DNA of 64,000 nt from RFTU01 sp046094505 (GCA_046094505.1 JBJTHN010000026.1:1-64000), one strand, 5' to 3'. Shown: positions 1 through 8,927, numbered from the stretch's first letter. Notes: generated by a model not told the origin, from the sequence alone. Numbers and translations are program-made.

Positions 1-154
1 TCTTGACGGTCTTGCCAAGAGAGAAGTAGCGAACCCACCAGAACTTTGAGGCAGGCAGTTGGAAGATTACCAACTTGTCAGGATAACCACGACCGATCTT
101 CGTGATCGTGTGTAGTAGCGGGACGGTTCTGTGACGAGAAGTGTTTGTAGTCAT
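1..154 (-). CDS. Site-specific integrase (tyrosine recombinase), N-terminal part only
   Basis: Reading the minus strand from an ATG at 154 gives 51 open codons that run off the left edge. The segment SKFWWVRYFSLGKTVK resembles the arm-type N-terminal domain of tRNA-targeting phage and island integrases, where an aromatic-rich W-x-V-R-Y-F strand precedes a G-K turn. The catalytic R-H-R-Y domain would lie outside the window, so the family call rests on the N-terminus, on the position next to the 3' end of a tRNA gene, and on base composition: this stretch is visibly much poorer in GC than the chromosome to its right. The integrase would catalyse integration and excision of an element extending to the left. 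The start at 154 is the first ATG in frame; a TTG two codons upstream is possible. Confidence 0.6.
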   Translation of the reverse strand, partial: MTTNTSRHRTVPLLHTITKIGRGYPDKLVIFQLPASKFWWVRYFSLGKTVK

Positions 155-204
155 CGTCAACCTACAAGGGAACGGTTGGACGAACTTACTTCTACTGTGC
201 AACT

Positions 205-262
205 GTAGTACAGAGGGCAATGTACTACTGTAAACAGTGATCAACGCTTGTAAGTCGTTGAT
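205..262. repeat. Inverted repeats between integrase and tRNA-Thr
   Basis: Two perfect 7-bp inverted repeats lie in the AT-rich gap between the integrase start and the tRNA. GTAGTAC at 205-211 pairs with GTACTAC at 222-228, and ATCAACG at 240-246 pairs with CGTTGAT at 256-262. A short ACTGT/ACAGT dyad lies between them at about 226-237. They could be recombinase arm or excisionase sites of the integrated element, or part of the tRNA terminator for the minus-strand transcript. No T-run follows on the minus strand that would settle it. Confidence 0.35.
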
Positions 263-277
263 TCTATTTGCATTAGT

Positions 278-353
278 TGGTGCCGGTGAGAGGAGTTGAA
301 CCCCCGACCTTCGCATTACGAATGCGCTGCTCTACCCACTGAGCTACACCGGC
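278..353 (-). tRNA. tRNA-Thr (anticodon CGU)
   Basis: On the minus strand 76 nt fold as a tRNA. There is a 7-bp acceptor stem GCCGGTG/CACCGGC, a D arm GCTC...GAGC, an anticodon loop TTCGTAA with anticodon CGT, a T arm with loop TTCAACT, and an encoded CCA end at 278-280. The body closely matches the known proteobacterial tRNA-Thr(CGU). Its 3' end faces the integrase, the usual arrangement when an element has integrated into a tRNA gene. The intact 3' end suggests that the element restored the tRNA on insertion. Confidence 0.93.
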
Positions 354-420
354 CTACGCCCTCCAGTGTAGCACCCGAGCTTGTGGCCCGCGGTGGGGCC
401 CGGCGCGGGCCGAGGGGACT

Positions 421-945
421 TCAGCGCGGGTCGTCGTTGTGGATGGCCAGGGCCTCCAGGAACCGCGACACCATGTTGTAGGCCGCCACCGTGGCCACCA
501 ATTCCACAGCCTGCCGCTCGCCCAAGTCCTGCTTGACTGCGTCCAGCAAGGCGGGGTCGAAGTGAATGTCGCGGGTGATGGCGTCACACAGGGCCAAGAC
601 CCGGCGCTGGCGTGGGCTGTAGTGGGGCGAAGCCGTCCAATCAGCCAAGTCGTCCAGCTGCGCCGGGCTCACCCCTTCCTTCAGCGCATGGGGCACGTGC
701 TGCGCAGCCTCATAGGGTGCGCCGTTGAGGTGGGCTACCCGCATGATGACGAGTTCGCGCAGGTCACCGGGCAGGTCCAGCCGCTGGCGTACTGCCGTGA
801 GAAAGGCCAGCCAGCCTTCGGCCAGGGGCGGGCTGTGCAGCAGCATTTGGTACAGGTGCAGCACGCCACCGCGCTCGGCGGTGATGCGCTGCACCAGGGG
901 CGCGATCTCAGGGGTGTCCAGCGACGCGTAGGGCAGACGGGCCAT
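421..945 (-). CDS. Carboxymuconolactone decarboxylase family protein
   Basis: The 174-residue protein matches the all-helical CMD/AhpD-like fold: a helix around RELVIMRVAHLNGAPYEAAQ (about residues 60-80) followed by LADWTASPHYSPRQRRVLALCD. The CxxC pair of AhpD peroxidoredoxins is absent, so thiol peroxidase activity is unlikely. The protein belongs with the cysteine-free members often found beside aromatic and lactone catabolic genes. The frame stays open upstream of 945, but the upstream extension has no family similarity, so I chose the ATG at 945. No strong Shine-Dalgarno is visible. It is divergent from the binding protein at 1060. The substrate is unknown. Confidence 0.75.
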   Translation of the reverse strand: MARLPYASLDTPEIAPLVQRITAERGGVLHLYQMLLHSPPLAEGWLAFLTAVRQRLDLPGDLRELVIMRVAHLNGAPYEAAQHVPHALKEGVSPAQLDDLADWTASPHYSPRQRRVLALCDAITRDIHFDPALLDAVKQDLGERQAVELVATVAAYNMVSRFLEALAIHNDDPR

Positions 946-1059
946 GGAAACTCTGCCGGGGTGGTGGGCTGAACAGTATGGCAGGCGCCGTGCCCCAAAG
1001 ACCCCTGACCCTGCTACACCTCCCGTCCCCAAGGCGCTGCCCTGCGCCACACTGCAGCC

Positions 1060-2112
1060 ATGAACACCTCCACCCGCCCCCTGCAGTACCGTCCCCGTGC
1101 CTCGCAGCAGCAGGGTTTGGCTCAGGCCTCGCGCCGCCCCCTTTTGGCGTGTGCCCTGGCAGCCTTCATGACCAGCGCGGTCTTGGCGCCCCTGGCTGCA
1201 TCGGCGCAGCCGGTGGCCTGGCCCAAAGCCCAGCCCATCAAGTTGGTGGCGGTGTTTCCGCCGGGCGGGTCGGTGGACCAGGTGGCGCGCATCCTTCAAC
1301 CCGCGCTGCAGCAGCACCTGGGTCAGACGGTGGTGGTGGACAACCGCGGCGGCGCCTCAGGCTCCATCGGCACCGGGCAGGTGGCCAAGGCCGAGCCCGA
1401 CGGCTACACCTTTGCCTTGGTGTTCGACACCCATGCCGTGAACCCGGCCTTGCAGCCGGCCATTCCCTTTGACACGCGCAAAGATTTGGCGTCGGTGGCC
1501 ATCATCGGCACCAGTGCCATGGTCTTGGCCGCGCACGTTGATTCGCCCTACAAGACCTTTGGTGATGCGGTCAGCGCTGCGCGCACGCGCAACGGCGTGC
1601 CCTACGGCACCATCGGCAACGGCAGCCTGGGGCACTTGGCGGTGTCGCTGCTGGGCAGAGCCCACAACCTGAACTTTCAGCACGTGCCGTACCGTGGTGG
1701 GGGCCCTTTGATGAACGACGCCGTAGCGGGCCATGTGCCTGTGAGCATCGGGTCGGTCTTCCTGGTCAAGCCGCATATCGACAGTGGCAAGTTGCGCCCC
1801 TTGGCGGTGACCACCAGCCGTCGCGTGGCGGCGCTGCCCCAGGTGCCCACGGTGGCTGAGAGTGGTTTCGCGGGCTTTGATGCGCCCGCCTGGTGGGCGG
1901 TGGTCGCGCCTGCACGCACACCCGCTGATGTGCTTCGCCAAATGAATGAAGCCCTCAACGCCGCACTGCGTCAGCCCGATGTGGCAGCCCGACTGGCGGG
2001 CCAGGGCATTGAGGTGCGCGCTGGGTCGATGGAAGCAGCACGCAGTTTCATTGAAGGCCAGATCGACACCTGGGCCAAGGTGGTGAAAGACAACGACATC
2101 AAGGCCGATTGA
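1060..2112 (+). CDS. Bug/TctC family periplasmic substrate-binding protein
   Basis: The 350-residue protein has a long N-terminal leader ending near ...LAASAQPVAW, consistent with export to the periplasm. The mature part begins with the Bug-family strand IKLVAVFPPGGSVDQVARILQPALQQ and continues with VVVDNRGGASGSIGTGQVAKAEPDGYTF. The PPGG and NRGGASG loops bind a carboxylate ligand in this family. Such proteins normally serve tripartite tricarboxylate (TctABC) transporters, but Burkholderiales carry many orphan copies, and no tctAB lies beside this one. Its stop (2110-2112) directly abuts the stop of the convergent paralogue at 2113. The ligand cannot be assigned from sequence. Confidence 0.9.
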   Translation: MNTSTRPLQYRPRASQQQGLAQASRRPLLACALAAFMTSAVLAPLAASAQPVAWPKAQPIKLVAVFPPGGSVDQVARILQPALQQHLGQTVVVDNRGGASGSIGTGQVAKAEPDGYTFALVFDTHAVNPALQPAIPFDTRKDLASVAIIGTSAMVLAAHVDSPYKTFGDAVSAARTRNGVPYGTIGNGSLGHLAVSLLGRAHNLNFQHVPYRGGGPLMNDAVAGHVPVSIGSVFLVKPHIDSGKLRPLAVTTSRRVAALPQVPTVAESGFAGFDAPAWWAVVAPARTPADVLRQMNEALNAALRQPDVAARLAGQGIEVRAGSMEAARSFIEGQIDTWAKVVKDNDIKAD

Positions 2113-3186
2113 TCACTGCGGCACAAAGCCGCTGGCCTTGATCACCTGAGACCATGCCATGGCGTAGCTGCGTTCGCGTTGGGCCAGCTGCTCCCCGCTC
2201 ATGTGCCCCACCGTGATGCCCATGGCGCTGAGCTTGTCTTGTACGTCGGCGCGTGCCAACACCCTGGCCAGGGCCTGAGACCACTTGTCCAGGGCCGCCC
2301 GTGGGGTGCCGGCGGGCGCGAACAGACCGTAGTAGGGCACCTCTTCGAAGCCCTTGACCCCCAGCTCCGCGAAGGTGGGCACCTCGGGCATGGTTTTGTC
2401 GCGCTGGCTGCCCATCACCGCCACCACCTTCAAGCGCCCGGCCTTGTGGTGCTCAATGAAATCGGGGATAGAGCCGGTGCCGGCGGTGATCTGCCCGCCC
2501 AGCAAGTCCGCGATCATGGGCGCGCTGCCACGGTAGGGCACTGCCACCAAGTCAAGCTTGTAACGGTCGGCCAATGCCTTGACCGAAAACTCGGGCAGCG
2601 AAGCGGGTGCGGGAACACCGACCGCACCTTTGCCACCGGCCGCCCGCACGCTGCCCAGGTAGTCTTGAAACCCGCCCGCCGGGCCTGTGCGTGTCGAAAG
2701 CGCCAGCGCGTTCACAAAGGTACCCATGCCCGCCACCGCCACGAAATCCTTGGTGGGATCGAAACCGGGGTTCTTGATCGTCAGCGGAATGATGCTCACC
2801 GTGTGGTCGTGCGACAGCATCACGGTCAGGCCGTCCGCAGCGGCGGCTTTGAGTGCCTGCGCGGCCAGCTGCCCACCGGCCCCGGGTTTGTTTTCCACGA
2901 TCACGGCCTGGCCGAGTTCGTCCTTGAGCCGCTCGGCCAAGAGGCGTGCAATGGCGTCGGTGCCGCCACCAGCGGGAAAGCCCACCAGGATGCGGGCGGT
3001 CTGTGGCTGGGCCTGGGCAGCGCCAGGAGCCCCAAGTGCGCCCAGGGCTGAGAGGGCGCTGAGCGACAACAGGCCGAACAGGCCGAACAGGCCCAGGCGG
3101 CGTGCCGACCGTAGCTTGGGTTGATCAAGCGTGGCGGCCGGTGCAGTCAGATGCGGGAACCGGGCAGAGGTGCGCTGGGGATGCAT
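2113..3186 (-). CDS. Bug/TctC family periplasmic substrate-binding protein (second copy)
   Basis: This 357-residue protein starts at the ATG at 3186, preceded by AGGAG at good spacing; an upstream in-frame extension would run into the neighbouring VOC gene and looks non-coding. The leader is unusually long and basic, then contains repeats of LFGLFGLLSLSALSALGALGA before ...AQAQP, an export signal made of tandem Gly-Leu-Ser steps. The mature domain has ILVGFPAGGGTDAIARLLAERL and VENKPGAGGQLAAQALKAA, the ligand loops of the Bug family. It probably forms an operon with the upstream VOC gene (46-bp gap). The ligand is unknown. Confidence 0.9.
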   Translation of the reverse strand: MHPQRTSARFPHLTAPAATLDQPKLRSARRLGLFGLFGLLSLSALSALGALGAPGAAQAQPQTARILVGFPAGGGTDAIARLLAERLKDELGQAVIVENKPGAGGQLAAQALKAAAADGLTVMLSHDHTVSIIPLTIKNPGFDPTKDFVAVAGMGTFVNALALSTRTGPAGGFQDYLGSVRAAGGKGAVGVPAPASLPEFSVKALADRYKLDLVAVPYRGSAPMIADLLGGQITAGTGSIPDFIEHHKAGRLKVVAVMGSQRDKTMPEVPTFAELGVKGFEEVPYYGLFAPAGTPRAALDKWSQALARVLARADVQDKLSAMGITVGHMSGEQLAQRERSYAMAWSQVIKASGFVPQ

Positions 3187-3232
3187 GCGGAACTCCTGTT
3201 CTTGGGGTTGAGCCCTGAGGCTGAGGCCGTTG

Positions 3233-3757
3233 TCAATGTTCATGCATCCACGCGGCGTGGCGCGGGGCACGTTTGGTCTGGGCCCATTCATCCAACATGG
3301 CCCACTTCACTTCATCGAGCTTTTGCAGCATCTCCGGGGTGCTGGTGTCGCAGGCCAATTCCAAGCGATGGCCATTGGGGTCGAAGAAGTAGATGCTTTG
3401 GAACAAGGTGTGGTTGGTGGGGCCGAGCACCTCGATGCCGGCGGCCTGCAGCTGGGCCTTACGGGCCAACAGCTCGTCCATGGAGCCCACCTTCAAGGCG
3501 ATGTGCTGCACCCAATTCGGCGTGTTGGGGTCGCGTCCCAATTCCGGTGAATGGGGCAGCTCGAAGAAGGCCAAGACATTGCCGTTGCCGGCGTCCAGGA
3601 AGACATGCATGTAGGGATCGGGCGCCTTGGTGGAGGGTACCTCGTCTTCGGCGATGGCCAGTACGAAGTCCATGCCCAGGTGCTGCCGGTACCACAACAC
3701 GGTTTCTCGGGCGTCCTTGCAGCGGTAGGCCACATGGTGAATTTTCTGGATGGACAT
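3233..3757 (-). CDS. VOC (glyoxalase/extradiol dioxygenase) family protein
   Basis: The 174-residue protein carries two beta-alpha-beta-beta-beta modules of the vicinal oxygen chelate fold: IQKIHHVAYRCKDARETVLWYRQHLG at residues 3-28 and a second module around WVQHIALKVGSMDELLARKAQLQAAG. It has SIYFFDPNGHRLEL, the typical closing strand with the metal-ligand Glu. His near residue 8, the His of the second module and the Glu of HRLEL are the likely divalent-metal ligands. Members act as glyoxalases, isomerases or ring-cleaving dioxygenases. Nothing here fixes the substrate. It lies upstream of and co-directional with a Bug-type binding protein, so it may act on the imported acid. Confidence 0.82.
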   Translation of the reverse strand: MSIQKIHHVAYRCKDARETVLWYRQHLGMDFVLAIAEDEVPSTKAPDPYMHVFLDAGNGNVLAFFELPHSPELGRDPNTPNWVQHIALKVGSMDELLARKAQLQAAGIEVLGPTNHTLFQSIYFFDPNGHRLELACDTSTPEMLQKLDEVKWAMLDEWAQTKRAPRHAAWMHEH

Positions 3758-3915
3758 GGAACCGGCTCCTTCAGCGTACCGATCGCGTGACTTCTGGGCA
3801 ATTTGCAGGCGGCAAATTCATTTGTGCCTACCGAACGCCCTGATTCTAGGCCGCCGCAAAGGTTTAGAGTATAGCAACGCCACCCACACCGCCACCGATT
3901 TCAGGAGCCGGCCGT

Positions 3916-5157
3916 ATGTCGCAGATCAAGGTGCTTGTTGCCCAAGGGGGCGGCCCTACCGCCGTGATCAACCAATCCTTGGTGGGGGCGGTGTTGGCCG
4001 CTCGGGCCTTCCCGCAGGTGCAAGTGGTGTACGGCGCTCGCCACGGGGTGCGCGGTGTGTTGCAGGAAGACTTCATCGACCTCACGGGCGAAGACATCAA
4101 CCACCTCGAGCGCGTGGCGGCCAGCCCGGCTTCGGCCTTGGGGTCCACGCGCGACAAGCCTGACACCGCCTACTGTCTGCAGATGCTGGAGGTGATCAAG
4201 GCACACGGCATCACCCACTTCTTCTACATCGGCGGCAATGACTCGTCCGACACGGTTCGCATCCTGATGGAACAAGCCCAGCGCGCCGGCCATGCGCTGT
4301 CGGGCCTGCACATCCCCAAGACCATCGACAACGACCTGATGGGTAACGACCACACCCCTGGGTTTCCATCGGCCGCCAAGTTCGTGGCGCAGGCCTTTGC
4401 TGGGGCAGACCTGGACAACGCGGCCTTGCCGGGTGTGTATGTGGCGGTGGTGATGGGCCGCCATGCGGGGTTCTTGACGGCCGCTTCCGCCCTGGCCCGC
4501 CAGGGTGTGGACGATGGCCCGCACCTCATCTACTTGCCTGAGCGGGTGTTCGACATTGACCGCTTCTTGGCCGACGTGAAGCGCACCCACGAACGTCTGG
4601 GCCGTTGCGTGGTGGCGGTCAGCGAAGGGGTGCACGGTGCCAGTGGCCAGCCCATCATGGCGCAGCTGGCGCAGCGCAATGGGGGATCGGCCGAGCGGGA
4701 TGCGCACGGCAACGTGCAACTCTCGGGCACCGGAGCGCTGGCCGACCTGTTGTGTGAGGAAATCAAAAACCGCTTGGGCATCAAGCGCGTGCGGGGCGAC
4801 ACCTTCGGCTATTTGCAGCGCAGCTTTCTGGGGTGTGTGAGCGATGTGGATGCCCGTGAGGCGCGTGACGTGGGGGCTGTTGCCGTGCGGATGGCGATCA
4901 AGCACGGCGCCAGCGGCTCCGTGGCGATTCGGCGCGACGCCTCAGCGCCGGGCTATGTGAGCGAATATGCCCTGCAGCCTTTGGAAGCCGTCGCGGCCAA
5001 GACACGCGTGATGGAGGCCCACTTCATTCACGAATCGGGCCATGACGTGACGCCGGCTTTTGTGGACTACCTGCGGCCCTTGTTGGGCAGCAACATGCCG
5101 CAGGCCGAGCGGCTTCGCGGCCGGCCCGTGGGCAAGCGCTTGAAGCCCCAGGGCTGA
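3916..5157 (+). CDS. 6-phosphofructokinase, probably pyrophosphate-dependent
   Basis: The 413-residue protein is a PFK: AQGGGPTAVINQSLVG at the N-terminus, IGGNDSSDT at about 105-113, PKTIDND at 134-140 and VVMGRHAGFL near 175. In this superfamily Gly in PGTIDND and Gly after the GGD go with ATP use, while Lys in PKTIDND and Asp at the next position go with pyrophosphate. Here K135 and D109 give the pyrophosphate signature, and the preceding Asp is replaced by Asn (N108). A PPi-PFK is reversible and can serve glycolysis or gluconeogenesis in the cytoplasm. The gene is convergent with fbp, 48 bp away. Cofactor assignment is from motifs only. Confidence 0.85.
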   Translation: MSQIKVLVAQGGGPTAVINQSLVGAVLAARAFPQVQVVYGARHGVRGVLQEDFIDLTGEDINHLERVAASPASALGSTRDKPDTAYCLQMLEVIKAHGITHFFYIGGNDSSDTVRILMEQAQRAGHALSGLHIPKTIDNDLMGNDHTPGFPSAAKFVAQAFAGADLDNAALPGVYVAVVMGRHAGFLTAASALARQGVDDGPHLIYLPERVFDIDRFLADVKRTHERLGRCVVAVSEGVHGASGQPIMAQLAQRNGGSAERDAHGNVQLSGTGALADLLCEEIKNRLGIKRVRGDTFGYLQRSFLGCVSDVDAREARDVGAVAVRMAIKHGASGSVAIRRDASAPGYVSEYALQPLEAVAAKTRVMEAHFIHESGHDVTPAFVDYLRPLLGSNMPQAERLRGRPVGKRLKPQG

Positions 5158-5205
5158 GGCTGAGCGCCTGCGCGTGCCTCAGATCACGCCTGCGCCTACC
5201 GCAGC

Positions 5206-6213
5206 TCACGCCAGCGCGTGATACCCCGTCACCCGCTCTACTTCATTCTTCGACCCCAACACCACGCTCACGCGTTCGTGCAGCTTGCTTGGCTGCAGGT
5301 CCAGGATGCGCTGCTGCCCATTGGTGGCCGCGCCGCCGGCTTGCTCCACGATGAAGGCCATCGGATTGGCTTCATACATCAGGCGTAGCTTGCCCGGCTT
5401 GTCGGGCTCGCGCTTGTCCCAGGGGTACATGAAGATGCCGCCGCGTGTGAGGATGCGGTGCACATCGGCCACCATGGAGGCGATCCAGCGCATGTTGAAG
5501 TTCTTGCCGCGAGGGCCCTCTTCGCCGGCCAGGCACTCGTCGATGTAGCGCTTCACCGGCGGCGCCCAGTGGCGCACATTGCTCATGTTGATGGCGAATT
5601 CCTGCGTGTCGGCCGGAATCTGCACATGCTCCTGCGTCAGCACCCACGAGCCCATTTCGCGGTCCAGCGTGAACATCGCCACCCCGTTGCCCACGGTGAG
5701 CACCAGGGTGGTCTGCGGCCCATACACACAGTAGCCGGCAGCCGCCTGGCGCGAGCCGGGCTGCAGGAAGTCGCGCTCGGTGATGCTTTCGTGGTCGCTC
5801 ATCTTGCGCAGCACCGAAAAGATGGTGCCGATGCTCACGTTCACATCGATGTTGGACGAGCCGTCCAAAGGGTCGAACAGCAGCAGGTACTCGCCTTGGG
5901 GGTAGCGGTCGGGAACGGGGTGAATGCTGTCCATTTCCTCGCTGGCCATGGCCGCCAAGTGGCCACCCCATTGGTTGGCTTCAATCAGCACCTCGTTGGA
6001 GATGATGTCCAGCTTCTTCTGCACCTCGCCTTGAATGTTTTCGCTGCCGGCGCTGCCCAGCACTTCGCCCAGCGAGCCCTTGTTGACCGAAATGGCAATG
6101 GTCTTGCAGGCGCGGGCCACCACTTCAATCAGCAGGCGCAACTGTCCGGGAATGTTGCCCTGGTCGCGTTGCTGCTCCACCAGGTACTGGGTCAGGCTGA
6201 CGCGCTTGCTCAT
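5206..6213 (-). CDS. fbp: Fructose-1,6-bisphosphatase class 1
   Basis: At 335 residues the protein is the normal length for class 1 FBPase. It hydrolyses fructose 1,6-bisphosphate to fructose 6-phosphate in gluconeogenesis and, where present, the Calvin cycle. The metal and substrate loop DPLDGSSNIDVNVSIGTIFS is intact, as is the C-terminal region GGIFMYPWD...KLRLMYEANPMAFIVEQAGG. The start at 6213 lies 3 nt downstream of the pepN stop, so it is probably translated from a prfB-pepN-fbp transcript. It is tail-to-tail with the phosphofructokinase gene for the opposing reaction. Confidence 0.97.
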   Translation of the reverse strand: MSKRVSLTQYLVEQQRDQGNIPGQLRLLIEVVARACKTIAISVNKGSLGEVLGSAGSENIQGEVQKKLDIISNEVLIEANQWGGHLAAMASEEMDSIHPVPDRYPQGEYLLLFDPLDGSSNIDVNVSIGTIFSVLRKMSDHESITERDFLQPGSRQAAAGYCVYGPQTTLVLTVGNGVAMFTLDREMGSWVLTQEHVQIPADTQEFAINMSNVRHWAPPVKRYIDECLAGEEGPRGKNFNMRWIASMVADVHRILTRGGIFMYPWDKREPDKPGKLRLMYEANPMAFIVEQAGGAATNGQQRILDLQPSKLHERVSVVLGSKNEVERVTGYHALA

Positions 6214-6216
6214 GGC

Positions 6217-8910
6217 TCAGTTCCCTCCAAGCGAACGCGAGACGATCTCGCGCACATCCGCGCTGAGCTCGCTGCGCGCGGCCACCCGCGACAAGGCTTC
6301 ACGCGCCGCACTGCGCCAGGGTTCAGCCAGGGGCTGCCAACGCTCCATCACGCGCGCGATGCGTGCGGCCAGTTGGGGGTTGAAGCTGTCGAACTCCACC
6401 ACGCGATCGGCCCAGAACACATAGCCCGCCGCGTCGCTGCGGTGGAAGGCGCCGGGGTTGGCCATGGCGTAAGAAGCCACCAGGCTGCGGGCGCGATTGG
6501 GGTTGCGCGCCGAATAGTCCGGGTGCTGCAGCAGGGCCTTGACCCGCTCGAAGACGCGGCCATCGCGCTCGGGTGCCGTGGCTTGCACGCTGAACCATTT
6601 GTCGATCACCAAGGCTTCGTCACGGAAGCGCGCATGGAAGTGGGCCAGCGCTGCGTCGGCCAGCTCGGCATGGCCGTGCACCAGGGCCACCAGGGCGCCC
6701 ATGCGTTCAGTCATGTTGGTGGCGTCCTTCACCTGTTGGTAGGCGCGCCCGGGCCACAAGCGGTCGCCCGTGTTGCCGGCGTGGCGCAACAGCATGTACA
6801 AGGCCAGGTTGGCCAGGGCACGTTGGCCGCTTTGTCGTGAATCGGGGCGGTAGCCTTCCCGGTGCTGCATGGCCTGGTAGGTGGCGGCCCAGTCGTCGTG
6901 CAGCGCTGCGGCCAGCTGCGTGAGCATGGACTCGCGTGCGCGGCTCACGTGCTGCGGGTTGACGGTCTGGAGTTGCTCGTACAGCAGCTTCTCGGAGGGT
7001 ACCTGGAGGGCCAGTTCCTTGAAGGCGGGGTCAAGCTGGGGGTGTCGCAGCAGGCTGCGCAGGGCGTGCAGGAAGTCGGCACCCAAGGCCACGTCGCGGC
7101 CTTCGGCGATGGCCGGCAGCAGTTGCGCCATCATCAGGCGCTGCCCGGCTTCCCAGCGGTTAAAGGCGTCCGGGTCGTGGGCCAGCAGCACCAGCAACTC
7201 GGCCTGGGCCAGGCCATCCTCCAGCACCACCGGCGCCGACAAGCCGCGCATCAGCGAAGGCACGGGTTCTTGCGTCACACCGGTGAAGGTGTAGTGCGCC
7301 TGGGCCTGATCCAGCACCAGCACCGTTTCCAGGCCGCGCGGGGCGTTTTCGCCTTCGAGCTGCAGGGGCAGGGCGCTGCCATCGCGGCCCACCAGGCCCA
7401 TGGCCACGGGAATCACGAAGGGCTGCTTGTGGTCTTGGCCGGGGGTGGCGGGGCAGTTTTGGTTCAGGGTGAGGGTGTAGCGCTGCGCTTCAGCGTCGTA
7501 CCGACCCTGGGCCTGAACCCGGGGTGTTCCAGCCTGCGCGTACCAGCGCTTGAAGGTCTCCAGGCGGGCGCTCAATTCACTGCCCGGGTTGGCATCGGCC
7601 ACGGCTTGTGCGAAGTCGTCGCAGGTGACCGCCTGGCCGTCGTGGCGCTTGAAGTACTCGGTCATGCCGCGGGCAAAGCCCTGGCGGTCCACCAAGGTTT
7701 GCATCATGCGCACCACTTCAGCACCCTTGTTGTAGACCGTGGGCGTGTAGAAGTTGTCGATGGCCTGGTACTGGTCGGGGCGCACCGGGTGGGCCATGGG
7801 GCCGGAATCTTCAGGGAACTGCGCCTCGCGCAGCGCACGCACATCCCCGATGCGGCACACCGCGCGGGCGCTGGCACTGCCGGCCATGTCCATGCTGAAT
7901 TCCTGATCGCGGAACACCGTCAGGCCTTCCTTGAGCGACAGCTGGAACCAGTCGCGGCAGGTGATGCGGTTGCCGGTCCAGTTGTGGAAGTACTCGTGGG
8001 CCACCACGCTTTCGACGTTGAAGAAGTCGGTGTCGGTGGCGGTGGCCGGGCTGGCCAGAACGAACTTTGTGTTGAAGATGTTCAGGCCCTTGTTCTCCAT
8101 GGCGCCCATGTTGAAGTCGCCCACGGCCACGATCATGAAGCGCTCCAGGTCCAGCGGCAGGCCAAAGCGCTGCTCGTCCCAGATCAGCGAGGCCACCAGC
8201 GAATTCATCGCGTGTTCGGTCTTGTCCAGGTCGCCCCGGCGCACGTAGACCTGAAGCAGGTGGTCTTTACCTGCGCGGGTGCGGATGTGCTGCTCACGGC
8301 ACACCAGGTCGGCCGCCACCAAGGCAAACAGGTAGCTGGGCTTGGGGAAGGGGTCGTGCCACTTGGCGTAGTGGCGGCCGTTGTCCAGCTCGCCTTGCTC
8401 CACCAGGTTGCCGTTGGACAGCAGCACCGGCAGCAAGGCCTTGTTCGCACGCATCGTGACGGTGTAGACGGCCATCACATCGGGGCGGTCCAGGAAGTAG
8501 GTGATGCGCCGAAACCCTTCGGCCTCGCACTGGGTGAAGAAGCCGCCGCCCGAGGTGTACAGGCCGCTGAGCTGGGTGTTCTTCTCCGGCGCCACCGTGT
8601 TGCGGATTTCCAGTGTGAAGCGTTCGCCCTTGGCCACGCTTGGGGGCGTGTCGATCACGAGCTGGCCGTCTTCATGGCGAAAGCTCACGCTCTCGCCGTT
8701 GGCCAACACCCGCAGCAGGTTCAGGTCTTCGCCGTGCAGGCGCAGGGCCGGGGCGTTGTCGCCCGCGGCGTTGCGCTCGATCTCGAGCTTGCTGGCGACG
8801 ATGGTCTTGGCCGGGTCGAGGTCAAACGTGAGATCCACGCTGCGAATCCAGTAATCGGGTTCGCAATAGTCCAGTCGGTTGACGGTGATGGGGGCGGTGC
8901 CTTCGCGCAT
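6217..8910 (-). CDS. pepN: Aminopeptidase N (M1 family zinc metallopeptidase)
   Basis: The 897-residue protein has the length and layout of bacterial PepN, a cytoplasmic enzyme that removes N-terminal residues from peptides. GAMEN (residues 269-273) is the exopeptidase motif that recognises the free N-terminus. HEYFH (305-309) with E328 forms the HExxH-x18-E zinc site. The C-terminal half matches the PepN-specific ARM-like domain (repeated helices, ...NPNRARSLVASYAMANPGAFHR). It starts 17 bp downstream of the prfB stop and is followed after 3 nt by fbp. No defect is visible. Confidence 0.97.
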   Translation of the reverse strand: MREGTAPITVNRLDYCEPDYWIRSVDLTFDLDPAKTIVASKLEIERNAAGDNAPALRLHGEDLNLLRVLANGESVSFRHEDGQLVIDTPPSVAKGERFTLEIRNTVAPEKNTQLSGLYTSGGGFFTQCEAEGFRRITYFLDRPDVMAVYTVTMRANKALLPVLLSNGNLVEQGELDNGRHYAKWHDPFPKPSYLFALVAADLVCREQHIRTRAGKDHLLQVYVRRGDLDKTEHAMNSLVASLIWDEQRFGLPLDLERFMIVAVGDFNMGAMENKGLNIFNTKFVLASPATATDTDFFNVESVVAHEYFHNWTGNRITCRDWFQLSLKEGLTVFRDQEFSMDMAGSASARAVCRIGDVRALREAQFPEDSGPMAHPVRPDQYQAIDNFYTPTVYNKGAEVVRMMQTLVDRQGFARGMTEYFKRHDGQAVTCDDFAQAVADANPGSELSARLETFKRWYAQAGTPRVQAQGRYDAEAQRYTLTLNQNCPATPGQDHKQPFVIPVAMGLVGRDGSALPLQLEGENAPRGLETVLVLDQAQAHYTFTGVTQEPVPSLMRGLSAPVVLEDGLAQAELLVLLAHDPDAFNRWEAGQRLMMAQLLPAIAEGRDVALGADFLHALRSLLRHPQLDPAFKELALQVPSEKLLYEQLQTVNPQHVSRARESMLTQLAAALHDDWAATYQAMQHREGYRPDSRQSGQRALANLALYMLLRHAGNTGDRLWPGRAYQQVKDATNMTERMGALVALVHGHAELADAALAHFHARFRDEALVIDKWFSVQATAPERDGRVFERVKALLQHPDYSARNPNRARSLVASYAMANPGAFHRSDAAGYVFWADRVVEFDSFNPQLAARIARVMERWQPLAEPWRSAAREALSRVAARSELSADVREIVSRSLGGN

Positions 8911-8927
8911 GAGGGTCTCCGAAAAAT

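Noticed and set aside
1060..3186. The two Bug proteins as the TctC partners of tctBA at 34366
   Set aside because: They lie 31 kb away in other transcription units; many orphan Bug proteins exist in these genomes, so no pairing can be supported from position.
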